A stretch of 30,711 bases of DNA, from assembly GCA_002366545.1 (NCBI GenBank), contig DFBH01000011.1, forward strand, positions 1-30,711, read 5' to 3'. The first letter of the stretch is position 1, and each line of letters begins with the position of its first letter. The position numbers and the translations under genes are program-made. Positions 8,399-15,235 of this stretch are shown in pieces. The DNA is from Candidatus Oleimmundimicrobium americanum (GTDB lineage: Bacteria; Actinomycetota; Aquicultoria; UBA3085; Oleimmundimicrobiaceae). The notes below the pieces were generated by a model. It was not told the DNA's origin. It worked only from the letters and a program-made list of their open reading frames with translations, and made no database searches.

Positions 8399-9268
8399 CT
8401 ATCGGCTGGTGGTTATCATCGTTCCAATTCCTTCATCGGTAAATATTTCCAGCAACAAAGAATGAGGAATGGTTCCGTTTAATATATGCGCTTTTTTTAC
8501 GTCTCCCTCTAAAGCGGTTACACATCCTTTAACCTTTGGAAGCATTCCCTTGTCCAATTGATTGCTTTTAAGAAGCTCATCACAATCCTTTAACGACAAC
8601 TCGGAAATCAATGAACTTTTATCGGTAAAATCTTTATATAAACCATCTACATCAGTTAAAAATATCAACTTATCGGCTTTTAAAGTAGAAGCAATTTCAG
8701 CCGCAACTAAATCTGCATTTATATTATAGCTTTGGCCATCATCACCAACCCCAACCGAAGCAATAACCGGGGTAAAACCATCCCCAACTAAGTCCTCTAA
8801 AATTTTAGGATTTATTTTTTCCACTTCGCCAACATAACCCAAATCCACCTCAGGTAAAATAAACTTTCGCGCTACTATTAATTCAGCGTCATCCCCGCTT
8901 ACCCCAACCGCTATACGGCCATGACGGTTAATTAAGGTAACAATTTCCTTGTTCACTTTTCCCACTAAAACCATTTTTACAAGCTCCATGGTTTCTTTAT
9001 CCGTAATCCGCAAACCCTGCACAAATTGAACGTCTTTCTTCATTTTTTTCATAATTTTAGTTATATCTAGTCCACCACCGTGAACAATTATTGGATTTAT
9101 GCCAACGTATTTCATAAGAACCACGTCCGTAGCCACCGATTCTTTTAACTTCTCATCAACCATAGCATTGCCGCCGTACTTGATAACCACGGTCTTCCCA
9201 TAATATTCCTTTATATAAGGAAGGGCGTGAACAAGAACTTCTGCACGCATAACATTATTTATATTCAT
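8399..9268 (-). CDS. argB: Acetylglutamate kinase
   Basis: Phosphorylates N-acetylglutamate, usually the arginine-inhibited control point in organisms that use ArgJ. The 289-residue amino-acid kinase has VVIKYGGNAM (Lys 30), the glycine motif VHGGG and the C-terminal GIGTMI. About 20 residues precede the first strand, as in the hexameric, arginine-sensitive type with an N-terminal helix; arginine inhibition is therefore inferred. Start ATG 9266-9268 follows AGGAGG. The stop codon lies inside an 8-bp inverted repeat (TAACCACC at 8383-8390, GGTGGTTA at 8408-8415). Confidence 0.98.
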   Translation of the reverse strand: MNINNVMRAEVLVHALPYIKEYYGKTVVIKYGGNAMVDEKLKESVATDVVLMKYVGINPIIVHGGGLDITKIMKKMKKDVQFVQGLRITDKETMELVKMVLVGKVNKEIVTLINRHGRIAVGVSGDDAELIVARKFILPEVDLGYVGEVEKINPKILEDLVGDGFTPVIASVGVGDDGQSYNINADLVAAEIASTLKADKLIFLTDVDGLYKDFTDKSSLISELSLKDCDELLKSNQLDKGMLPKVKGCVTALEGDVKKAHILNGTIPHSLLLEIFTDEGIGTMITTSR

Positions 9269-9280
9269 ACTCCCATCCTC

Positions 9281-9604
9281 CTATCCTCGATAAAGCATCC
9301 ATGGCAAGTAAAGTAGAGTTAAATAAGCAAACACAATAGACAATAAAACCGCTAAGCCAACTGAAGAACCTGCTCCCAAGTAAAAAATAAAAAACCCTAA
9401 CGGTAAAGAGATAATACTCCACAACACATCTTGCGCGCTTCGCTTGAAAATAAAAACGAAGTAAGCAACATAAAGCAAACTGCTTAAAAGCTTAGTAGCC
9501 AGCGAACAATCTTTTGTAAAAATAAAGCTAATTAAAAGCCCAAAAACTAAAAATAAAACAAATAAAAAAATTGATTTCCAATTATCTGTCAAATTTATTT
9601 TCAT
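9281..9604 (-). CDS. Small four-helix membrane protein of unknown function in the arg operon
   Basis: I do not recognise the family. The 107-residue protein starts MKINLTDNWKS and shows about four hydrophobic segments (roughly 11-30, 37-54, 60-78, 82-102), with charged residues only in short loops (KDCS, KRSAQD) and a C-terminal LYRG. A GTG three codons upstream is possible, but the ATG at 9602-9604 is better placed behind a TTAGGTG site that overlaps the argJ stop. The gene sits between argJ and argB, 9 bp after one and 12 bp before the other, so it is very probably co-translated. A role in transport or membrane tethering for arginine metabolism is only a guess. Confidence 0.75.
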   Translation of the reverse strand: MKINLTDNWKSIFLFVLFLVFGLLISFIFTKDCSLATKLLSSLLYVAYFVFIFKRSAQDVLWSIISLPLGFFIFYLGAGSSVGLAVLLSIVFAYLTLLYLPWMLYRG

Positions 9605-9613
9605 CAAAAACAC

Positions 9614-10825
9614 CTAAGTTCGATAAGAAGCATTTATATTTACGTAATCGTGAGATAAGTCACATGTCCAAACCGTTACATTTTCATTTCCGATGTGTAA
9701 ATCAACAATCAGCTTTATCTCTTTTTTCTTTAAAATTTTATCTATTTCTTTTTCATCGCAAGAAACGCCGACACTATCTTTTACCACCTGCGCATCGTCA
9801 AAATAAATATCTATCGTATCCGGGTCAATCTCTGCCATAGAATGCCCTATAGCTGAAATTATTCGACCCCAGTTAGCATCCTCACCAAAAAAAGCTGTCT
9901 TAACTAAGTTTGAGTTGGCAATGGCCATTGCCGCCTTCTTGGCATCTTCACCGGTTTTTGCCCCTTTTACATCAATCTCAATAAATTTCGTTATTCCTTC
10001 ACCATCTTTAACTATCATCTTCGCAAGTTCAGTAGTTACATAATTTAATGCTTCTTCAAAAATTCCGCAATCGTCATCTCCAAGAATTAGCTCCTCATTA
10101 CCGGCTTTACCGTTTGCCAAAATAGCCACCATATCATTGGTACTGGTTTCTCCATCTACGGTAATCATGTTGAAGGATTTGTTAACCGCCTCAAACAAAC
10201 CTGCATTTAAACAAGTGCGGCAAATATTTATATCGGTGGTCAAAAAAGCAAGCATCGTGGCCATATTTGGCGCAATCATCCCCGACCCCTTTGCCATGCC
10301 TCCGATTGTTACCGTCTTTCCCCGAAATTCAAATTGAACGGCAATTTCTTTTGAATATGTATCCGTTGTCATAATTGCTTCTGCCGCATCCGCGTGCGCT
10401 TCTTTGCTTAAAAGAGGAACAACACCGGTTATCCCTTTTTTAATCTTATCCATAGGAAGGGGAATGCCGATTATCCCCGTAGAGGCAACGATTACATTCT
10501 GTGAACGAATACCCAATGCCTCCGCCGCCTTATCAAGCATCTCAAGAGCATCCTCTTCACCTTTTAGACCCGTGCAAGCGTTGGCATTTCCGCTATTTGT
10601 AACCACTGCCTGGCAAATTCCGTTGCGGGTATTACAGCGGCTAAAATGCACAGGAGCTGCCGCCATTTTATTTGTTGTAAAAACTGCCGAGGTTTTGGCT
10701 GAAACTTCCGAAAAAATGACAGCAACATCCTTTTTTCCGCTTGCTTTTATCCCGCAAGAAACTCCCGCAGCCTTAAAGCCAACAGGAGCCGTTACTCCAC
10801 CTTTTATTACTTTTGTCTTAGACAT
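9614..10825 (-). CDS. argJ: Glutamate N-acetyltransferase / ornithine acetyltransferase
   Basis: Moves the acetyl group from N-acetylornithine to glutamate, closing the acetyl cycle; bifunctional members can also use acetyl-CoA. The 403-residue precursor has the autoprocessing motif KGSGMIAPNMATMLAF, with the cleavage and nucleophile Thr at about residue 190, and the oxyanion-hole region STGIIG. An upstream ATG in frame lacks a ribosome-binding site; ATG 10823-10825 follows GGAGGAAATT and gives the usual start MSKTKV. Whether it is mono- or bifunctional cannot be told from sequence. The presence of argJ explains the lack of argA and argE here. Confidence 0.96.
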   Translation of the reverse strand: MSKTKVIKGGVTAPVGFKAAGVSCGIKASGKKDVAVIFSEVSAKTSAVFTTNKMAAAPVHFSRCNTRNGICQAVVTNSGNANACTGLKGEEDALEMLDKAAEALGIRSQNVIVASTGIIGIPLPMDKIKKGITGVVPLLSKEAHADAAEAIMTTDTYSKEIAVQFEFRGKTVTIGGMAKGSGMIAPNMATMLAFLTTDINICRTCLNAGLFEAVNKSFNMITVDGETSTNDMVAILANGKAGNEELILGDDDCGIFEEALNYVTTELAKMIVKDGEGITKFIEIDVKGAKTGEDAKKAAMAIANSNLVKTAFFGEDANWGRIISAIGHSMAEIDPDTIDIYFDDAQVVKDSVGVSCDEKEIDKILKKKEIKLIVDLHIGNENVTVWTCDLSHDYVNINASYRT

Positions 10826-11025
10826 AATTTCCTCCATCTTGCTCATCACCAGCTGTCAGCCAATCTAAACGTTTTTGGTTTCCCTGAAGTCTGGCGGCTG
10901 AGGGCTAAATCCCCTTACCCTTACCCCTTCTTTCTCCTGTTTTATTCTCTCTACTTTACTATTCTCTCTGCTCTAAGCTCTATGCTTTCAACTATCTGCC
11001 ATCCGCCATATGCCATCTGCTGCTT

Positions 11026-12069
11026 TTAAGGTACAAGCCCTACTACCTCCAACCCTTCTTTCTCATCAAATCCACACATTAAGTTCATATTTTGAATTGC
11101 CTGACCGGAAGCTCCTTTAACTAAATTGTCGATTGCTGAAATTACAATCACCTTACCCGTTCGCTCGTCAACTTCAAGTCCTATCTGACAAAAGTTCGAG
11201 CCGGTAACAGATTTAACTTCCGGGTAAACCCCTTTTGGCAAAATTTTAACGAAATAATCCTTTTTATAAAAATTATTATAGACCTTCAAGAGTTTTTCCG
11301 TTGAAGTATCCTCTTTTAACTTGCAACATATCGTGCTATAAATTCCCCTTGAAAAAGACGCAACGTGCGGAATAAAAGTGAGCCTTACCTCTTTCCCGGA
11401 AAATTTACCCATCTCCTGCTCCATCTCGGGGATATGCTGATGAGTCCCACCAACCTTATATGAACTTACATTCTCATCACAAGAACAATAATGAGTCCCC
11501 TCTTTGGCGCCGCGACCGGCCCCCGAAACTCCGGTAAGGGCATCAATTATAATATTATCCTCAAAAATTAAATTTTCCTTTAGAAGAGGTGCTACCCCCA
11601 ATATTGAACCGGTAGGATAACAACCCGGGTTGGAAACAAAATTTGATTTCTTAATTTCTTCCCGATTTATCTCACAAAGACCATATGTAGCTTTTCCAAG
11701 AAGCTCGGGATGTTTGTGAGTCATTTTGTACCAGCTTTCATAGATACCTTTTTCAGGAAAACGAAAATCGCCACTTAAATCTATAACCTTTCGGTTGTCT
11801 CCTAAAAGCCCGGGGACAACATCCATGGCTGTTCCGTGAGGAAGAGCAATGAAGAACACCTCGGCTTTTTTCTTTGCAACATCTAAATCAAACTTTTCAA
11901 ACGTAAGATCGTATATGCCGTAAAAATTAGGGTAAAGAGCCGAAACTTTTTGACCCGCATATTTGTTTGCCGTCACATAAGATATTTCCACTTCGGGATG
12001 GTTTGTAAGCAACCGCATCAACTCGGCGCCAGTGTATCCCGATGCTCCTACTATTCCGACTTTAATCAT
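11026..12069 (-). CDS. argC: N-acetyl-gamma-glutamyl-phosphate reductase
   Basis: NADPH-dependent reduction of acetylglutamyl phosphate to the semialdehyde. The 347-residue protein has the N-terminal Rossmann motif GIVGASGYTGAEL, LPHGT near residue 77 and the catalytic cysteine C150 in SNPGCYPTG. ATG 12067-12069 follows GAGGAGA. It is the first gene of the arginine operon; the promoter and probable ArgR operator lie directly upstream. The following 200 bp to argJ contain CT-rich low-complexity sequence (CTCTCTGCTCTAAGCTCTATG). Confidence 0.98.
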   Translation of the reverse strand: MIKVGIVGASGYTGAELMRLLTNHPEVEISYVTANKYAGQKVSALYPNFYGIYDLTFEKFDLDVAKKKAEVFFIALPHGTAMDVVPGLLGDNRKVIDLSGDFRFPEKGIYESWYKMTHKHPELLGKATYGLCEINREEIKKSNFVSNPGCYPTGSILGVAPLLKENLIFEDNIIIDALTGVSGAGRGAKEGTHYCSCDENVSSYKVGGTHQHIPEMEQEMGKFSGKEVRLTFIPHVASFSRGIYSTICCKLKEDTSTEKLLKVYNNFYKKDYFVKILPKGVYPEVKSVTGSNFCQIGLEVDERTGKVIVISAIDNLVKGASGQAIQNMNLMCGFDEKEGLEVVGLVP

Positions 12070-12101
12070 CTTGCTCTCCTCATTTTTTTTATTATATTGA
12101 C

Positions 12102-12147
12102 ATTATATACACGAAACTTGAATATTTGTCAATAAATATTCAAGTTT
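12102..12147 (-). promoter_or_regulatory. argC promoter within a probable ArgR operator
   Basis: On the minus strand TTGACA (12127-12132) is followed by TATATA at 17 bp or TATAAT (12102-12107) at 19 bp, a near-consensus vegetative promoter about 35-60 bp before argC. The -35 box lies in the centre of a perfect dyad, AAACTTGAATATT (12114-12126) and AATATTCAAGTTT (12135-12147), with an 8-bp centre. TGAAT and ATTCA half-sites are the ARG-box signature known for ArgR/AhrC. Binding would cover the -35 box, giving arginine repression of the operon. Confidence 0.8.
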
Positions 12148-12535
12148 TAGAAATAAAATTTCTTTATTTTTGGGTTAATACTAAAAAAGTGTTGGTTTTT
12201 CCTTATTTATTACAACGCTTACGTACCAATAAAGGTAAGCTTTCCTTCTTCGTCTTAATTTACACAAAAACACCTCTTGCCCCTTTATTTTTCGGTATTT
12301 ATCTATTCCAACTGTCATTACAAAAACTCCGACGTTACGTTAAATGACAGAGCAGTCTCTAGAAATTGCTCTGTTTATGAGATTGCTTCGGTCGCTACGC
12401 TCCCTCGCCGTGCCTACCAGTAGGCACGGCAAAGTAATCTGGAGATTGCCGCGCTCCGCTCGCAATGACTTCTTATTAGTTAGTTGTTTAAGCTCTCTGC
12501 TCTCTGCTCTCTGCTCACATCTTTTAACTCCACTC
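12148..12535. other. Intergenic region between the divergent arg and dinB units
   Basis: AT-rich sequence without a supported gene up to about 12340. An 8-bp inverted repeat ACAGAGCA/TGCTCTGT follows (12347-12374), then a composite palindromic repeat (12379-12470, listed separately) and a CTCTGCTCTCTGCTC tract (12493-12513). Confidence 0.55.
12379..12470. repeat. Composite GAGATTGC...GCAATGAC palindromic repeat
   Basis: Begins GAGATTGCTTCGGTCGCTA, contains a perfect 11-bp-arm hairpin GCCGTGCCTAC/GTAGGCACGGC (12409-12432), then a second unit GAGATTGCCGCGCTCCGCTC ending GCAATGAC. Positions 12442-12478 are identical over 37 bases to 23717-23753. Palindromes of the form GTCATTGCGAG...GCAATCTC are widely dispersed intergenic repeats in unrelated bacteria. 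Here one unit seems to be interrupted by the hairpin. Confidence 0.75.
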
Positions 12536-12564
12536 TTGCTTTTGTCGAACGTATGTTCTATATT
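12536..12564 (+). promoter_or_regulatory. SOS promoter: LexA box within the DUF6504-dinB promoter
   Basis: CGAACGTATGTTCT (12546-12559) fits the Gram-positive LexA/DinR box CGAAC-N4-GTTYC at all but the last base and has the perfect palindrome GAACGTATGTTC. It lies in the 17-bp spacer between TTGCTT (12536-12541) and TATATT (12559-12564), so LexA would block the promoter directly. The predicted transcript start (about 12571) is only a few bases before the first ATG. Confidence 0.8.
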
Positions 12565-12573
12565 GGCTTTATC

Positions 12574-12822
12574 ATGGTAGAGATAGATGAGCCCGTTGAG
12601 GTAATCGCCATCTTCAAAAAGGGCAGAGTAAAACCGGCTAAAATAAATTGGAACAATAGGATATGCCGCGTTAAGAAAGTAACCGGCGCCTGGAAAAGCT
12701 CGCGCGGAAACGCGGAAATTCTTCATTTGAGTTTGGTGATGGAAAGTGGGAGTTACTTCGAAGTTTCCTTCAATACCAAAACCTATATTTGGCATCTCGA
12801 AAAACTGGAAGCTGCCTTCTAA
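12574..12822 (+). CDS. DUF6504-like protein upstream of DNA polymerase IV
   Basis: An 82-residue protein starting MVEIDEPVEVIAIFKKGRV, with repeated short beta-strand-like segments (PAKINWNNRICRVKKV, GAWKS, ILHLSLVMESGSYFEVSF) and ending IWHLEKLEAAF. The pattern of an EPVEV start, a basic W-N-x-R-x-x-R-V segment and a terminal F-N-T-x-T-x-x-W resembles the DUF6504 family, found next to or fused with DinB in many Gram-positives; function unknown. There is no ribosome-binding site. The ATG sits about 3 bp after the predicted transcript start, so the mRNA may be leaderless. It ends 10 bp before dinB under the same LexA-type box, so SOS induction with Pol IV is inferred. Confidence 0.72.
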   Translation: MVEIDEPVEVIAIFKKGRVKPAKINWNNRICRVKKVTGAWKSSRGNAEILHLSLVMESGSYFEVSFNTKTYIWHLEKLEAAF

Positions 12823-12832
12823 CCGTATTGTA

Positions 12833-14035
12833 ATGCACGTGGATATGAACTCATACTTTGCCTCCGTGGAGCAGGCCCACAGACCTCTCTTAAAAGAAAA
12901 ACCTGTGCTGGTTCTGGCCGATCCTTGCGGAACGCCAAAAGGGAGGCGCTCGGTGGTGGCCGCGGCAAGTTACGAGGCAAAAGTAAAGGGGGTTAAAGCC
13001 GGCATGCCCACATTTGAAGCCTTAAAACTGGCCCCAAATGCCATCCTAATTGGCGGAAATCCCCACAAATATGCCACGTTCTCCAGGCATTTTTTAAAAA
13101 TCTTTGAAAAATACACCGATTTGGTTGAGCCTTACTCCATCGATGAGGCATTTTTAGACGTCACAAAAACAGCAAAGCTTTTTGGAGACGCAAAGCAAGT
13201 GGGAAGACGCATAAAAGATGAGATTAAAAAAGAGCTTGGGATAACCTGTTCGGTGGGAATCGCCCCTAATAAGCTCGTGGCCAAAATGGCCTCCAACTGG
13301 CAAAAACCGGATGGTTTGGTCATAGTGCTACCGGATGAACTGCCGGAGCGTCTTTGGAGTCATGCGATTGAGGAGATACCTGGAATTGGCCCTCGAAGAA
13401 AAATTAAATTGAATGCCCTTAGTATAAGAACCATCGGAGAGCTTGCCAAAACTTCGCCAGATCTTTTAAGAAAGCGTTTTGGAATAACAGGACAATATAT
13501 GTATAACGCCGCATGGGGATTGGATGATGGGCAAGTTAAACCGATGGAGGATAACCCTCTGCCCAAATCGTTAAACAGATCGATAACGCTTAGCAAAAAC
13601 ACAATGAGCCCCACCATTTTAAGGGCAACTTTCCTTACCCTTTGCGATAAAGTAACTTATCGGCTAAGACAACAAGGGCTGCTTGCAACAAGAGTTGGGT
13701 TAATACTTCGATTTTCGGATTTAACCTTTTCCTCCAAACAAAGAAACCTCGGCTTTTCAACATCGGATACGAAGGTGATTTTCAGGGAAGTTACAAAAAT
13801 TTTGAAAGGATATTTTCCCCTTCGCCTACCCGTTCGCTTGGTTGGCGTAACCGTATCCGGAATCATCGCCGAAGAATACCTCCAACCCTCCCTCCTTCCT
13901 GAATTTGAGAGAGATAAAAAGATGTATAAGACGGTGGATAAGATTAAAGAAAAGTTTGGAGAAGAGTGTGTGTTTTATGGAGGAATTTTTCCGGCTCAAA
14001 AGTATTTGAGCCATAGATTGCCAGAAAATAAGTAG
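12833..14035 (+). CDS. dinB: DNA polymerase IV (Y-family)
   Basis: Error-prone translesion polymerase of the SOS response. About 400 residues. Catalytic motifs: HVDMNSYFASVEQ at the very start (metal-binding Asp 4, steric-gate region Y8-F9) and SIDEAFLDV (Asp 104, Glu 105). The fingers carry AASYEAK, the thumb the helix-hairpin-helix IPGIGPRRK, and a little finger domain follows. QPSLLPEF near the C-terminus is in the place of the clamp-binding QxxL(x)LF peptide. ATG 12833 has no clear ribosome-binding site and leaves a very short first strand; initiation by coupling from the upstream gene, or at the ATT two codons earlier, is possible. The frame also stays open further upstream, overlapping the previous gene. 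Confidence 0.95.
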   Translation: MHVDMNSYFASVEQAHRPLLKEKPVLVLADPCGTPKGRRSVVAAASYEAKVKGVKAGMPTFEALKLAPNAILIGGNPHKYATFSRHFLKIFEKYTDLVEPYSIDEAFLDVTKTAKLFGDAKQVGRRIKDEIKKELGITCSVGIAPNKLVAKMASNWQKPDGLVIVLPDELPERLWSHAIEEIPGIGPRRKIKLNALSIRTIGELAKTSPDLLRKRFGITGQYMYNAAWGLDDGQVKPMEDNPLPKSLNRSITLSKNTMSPTILRATFLTLCDKVTYRLRQQGLLATRVGLILRFSDLTFSSKQRNLGFSTSDTKVIFREVTKILKGYFPLRLPVRLVGVTVSGIIAEEYLQPSLLPEFERDKKMYKTVDKIKEKFGEECVFYGGIFPAQKYLSHRLPENK

Positions 14036-14078
14036 TGTTAAAAAGCTACTCATTTTCCTTTCTTAAAAATTCACTCTC

Positions 14079-14108
14079 TTCGTTTTCTTGCTCGCCCAAG
14101 AAAACGAA
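14079..14108. repeat. Perfect 12-bp inverted repeat downstream of dinB
   Basis: TTCGTTTTCTTG, a 6-base loop CTCGCC, then CAAGAAAACGAA. It stands 44 bp after the dinB stop and may serve as transcript end for dinB, though no T-tract follows. AAGAAAACGAACCAAAAGA is a word I recall from dispersed repeats in many bacterial genomes, so it may be the edge of a larger repeat reaching to about 14310. Confidence 0.6.
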
Positions 14109-14219
14109 CCAAAAGACGAAGGAATTTTGTAAAATCTACAAATGTTGAGATTAATAAAGAGATTTTATCGAAATTCCTGAGCTGGGCGGCCGATCATTTT
14201 TTTACGGCTCCAAAATAAC

Positions 14220-14296
14220 GGTTGTTCAGGCGCCTGCAGAACTCCCCCTCGTTTCACTCCGGGGTCAGACAGCTTCGGCTTATTCCCCGAACAACC
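14220..14296. repeat. 77-bp structured repeat bounded by GGTTGTTC/GAACAACC
   Basis: Ends form an 8-bp perfect stem (14220-14227 with 14289-14296). Inside are the palindrome CAGGCGCCTG (14227-14236), a CCCC...GGGG stem (about 14243-14264) and CAGACAGCTTCGGCTTATTC. The GC content is far above that of the flanks. Length and closing stem recall a tRNA-like fold, but D and T loops are absent and no gene product is assigned. Probably part of a dispersed mobile repeat or a structured RNA. Confidence 0.5.
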
Positions 14297-14473
14297 TATT
14301 TTTACGCCTAAAAACGATATGGCAATTGGTAAATAGCTGACAGCTTATGATGGATAGTGGGAAGCAGAGAATGAAAAGTTAAGGCTAAAATTAAAGGGTA
14401 GAAGGTTTGGAAATAGAGGATCGCTTGCGAATAATTCGCGGGAAGTTTAAAAAGTAAAATTTAATGGGATTTT

Positions 14474-14549
14474 ATATAACGGTTTGCGTGTTCACAAAGA
14501 AACGAAGGCATTTGGGTGAGCGTAGCAAACCGCAAATGCGCTGTTATGT
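14474..14549 (-). repeat. attC-like imperfect hairpin after the HEPN-like gene
   Basis: Read with the neighbouring minus-strand gene, the site opens with ACATAAC and closes with GTTATAT, nearly complementary 7-mers one base off the integron boxes RYYYAAC and GTTRRRY. Nested arms GCGGTTTGC/GCAAACCG lie inside, with extra unpaired bases on one side, as in folded attC sites. It starts 8 bp after the gene's stop codon, the place an attC has in a gene cassette. No integrase is in the window. Alternatively it is an ordinary dispersed repeat. Confidence 0.45.
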
Positions 14550-14557
14550 GATAGATT

Positions 14558-15142
14558 TTATGAAAAATCAGATAGAGATTTTTTTATAATTCTAATTATT
14601 TTTTCAAATTGTTCGGGATTGATGTTGATTTCTTCTCCTTCTTTAAACCATTTTAGAATTTTACACTTTTTCATTTCATGATTCCCGGTGCCTTTATGTT
14701 TTAATATTGAGTTTCTTAAGTATCTAATATCTCCCATAATATCGAATTTTATCTCGTTTTCTTCTATGTTTAGCTGTTTAGCAATTTTTTTTCGATAGTA
14801 GTCCCAGTATTGAAAAATAAGTACAATACACAAATTTGCTATTGTCTTGTAATTTTCCCCATCTTTATTGATTCTTTTTTTAAGTTCACTTTGTGTGCAA
14901 GAATATTGAAAGTTATTTTTATCCATTTCTTTATCATCTTTTGCATAATTAAATGCCAATTCATCTAAGACATCTACTGGCAAATTTGTTTTCTCACTAA
15001 CAAATTTTTGTGCATTAATCATTGATTTTAAAAATTCTTGAAATGCAGATATTGTATCGCGATAAAATCCGTATATTTCATCTACAATCTGGAGAAATTC
15101 CAGTACTTCTTTTTCTTCTTTTATTAAGCTTTCTTTTCCCAT
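14558..15142 (-). CDS. HEPN-like hypothetical protein, possible gene cassette
   Basis: A 194-residue, lysine-rich, mainly helical soluble protein of no family I can name with certainty. Residues 134-150 (DIMGDIRYLRNSILKHK) carry R143-N144-x4-H149, which fits the Rx4-6H signature of HEPN domains, many of which are ribonucleases in toxin-antitoxin and defence systems. An upstream helix around 100-122 (IANLCIVLIFQYWDYYRKKI) also suits a HEPN helical bundle. Base composition is clearly more AT-rich than the flanking dinB and pheT, and the ribosome-binding site is weak. Flanked by dispersed repeats and followed by an attC-like hairpin, it was probably acquired. No antitoxin partner is visible. Confidence 0.7.
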   Translation of the reverse strand: MGKESLIKEEKEVLEFLQIVDEIYGFYRDTISAFQEFLKSMINAQKFVSEKTNLPVDVLDELAFNYAKDDKEMDKNNFQYSCTQSELKKRINKDGENYKTIANLCIVLIFQYWDYYRKKIAKQLNIEENEIKFDIMGDIRYLRNSILKHKGTGNHEMKKCKILKWFKEGEEININPEQFEKIIRIIKKSLSDFS

Positions 15143-15235
15143 AAAATTTTTCGCCTGACTCGTTTCTATACGAATTGTTTTCGCAAAAGATACATCGATT
15201 TACATAATATGCGAATTTATTCTTCTTAATCCACT

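Larger units (their letters stand above)
14036..14557. other. 520-bp gap after dinB: structured dispersed repeats and an attC-like site
   Basis: No gene seen. Contents in order are a 12-bp-arm hairpin (14079-14108), AT-rich sequence, a GC-rich structured block (about 14180-14310) and an AT-rich stretch with GGAAGCAGAGAATG-like words. A long imperfect hairpin resembling an attC site lies just before the 3' end of the next minus-strand gene. Confidence 0.6.

Noticed and set aside
12340..12795. 151-residue minus-strand frame opposite the DUF6504-like gene
   Set aside because: It runs through a palindromic repeat and CT-rich tract and is antisense to a better-supported gene; no family similarity.
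12746..12832. Upstream extension of the dinB frame (MGVTSKFPSI...)
   Set aside because: It overlaps the 3' part of the DUF6504-like gene in another frame and lies before the conserved DinB start. No ribosome-binding site.
14220..14296. tRNA or tRNA-like gene in the 77-bp structured block
   Set aside because: The closing stem and length fit, but there is no D-loop GG, no T-loop TTCRANNC, and no clear anticodon arm.
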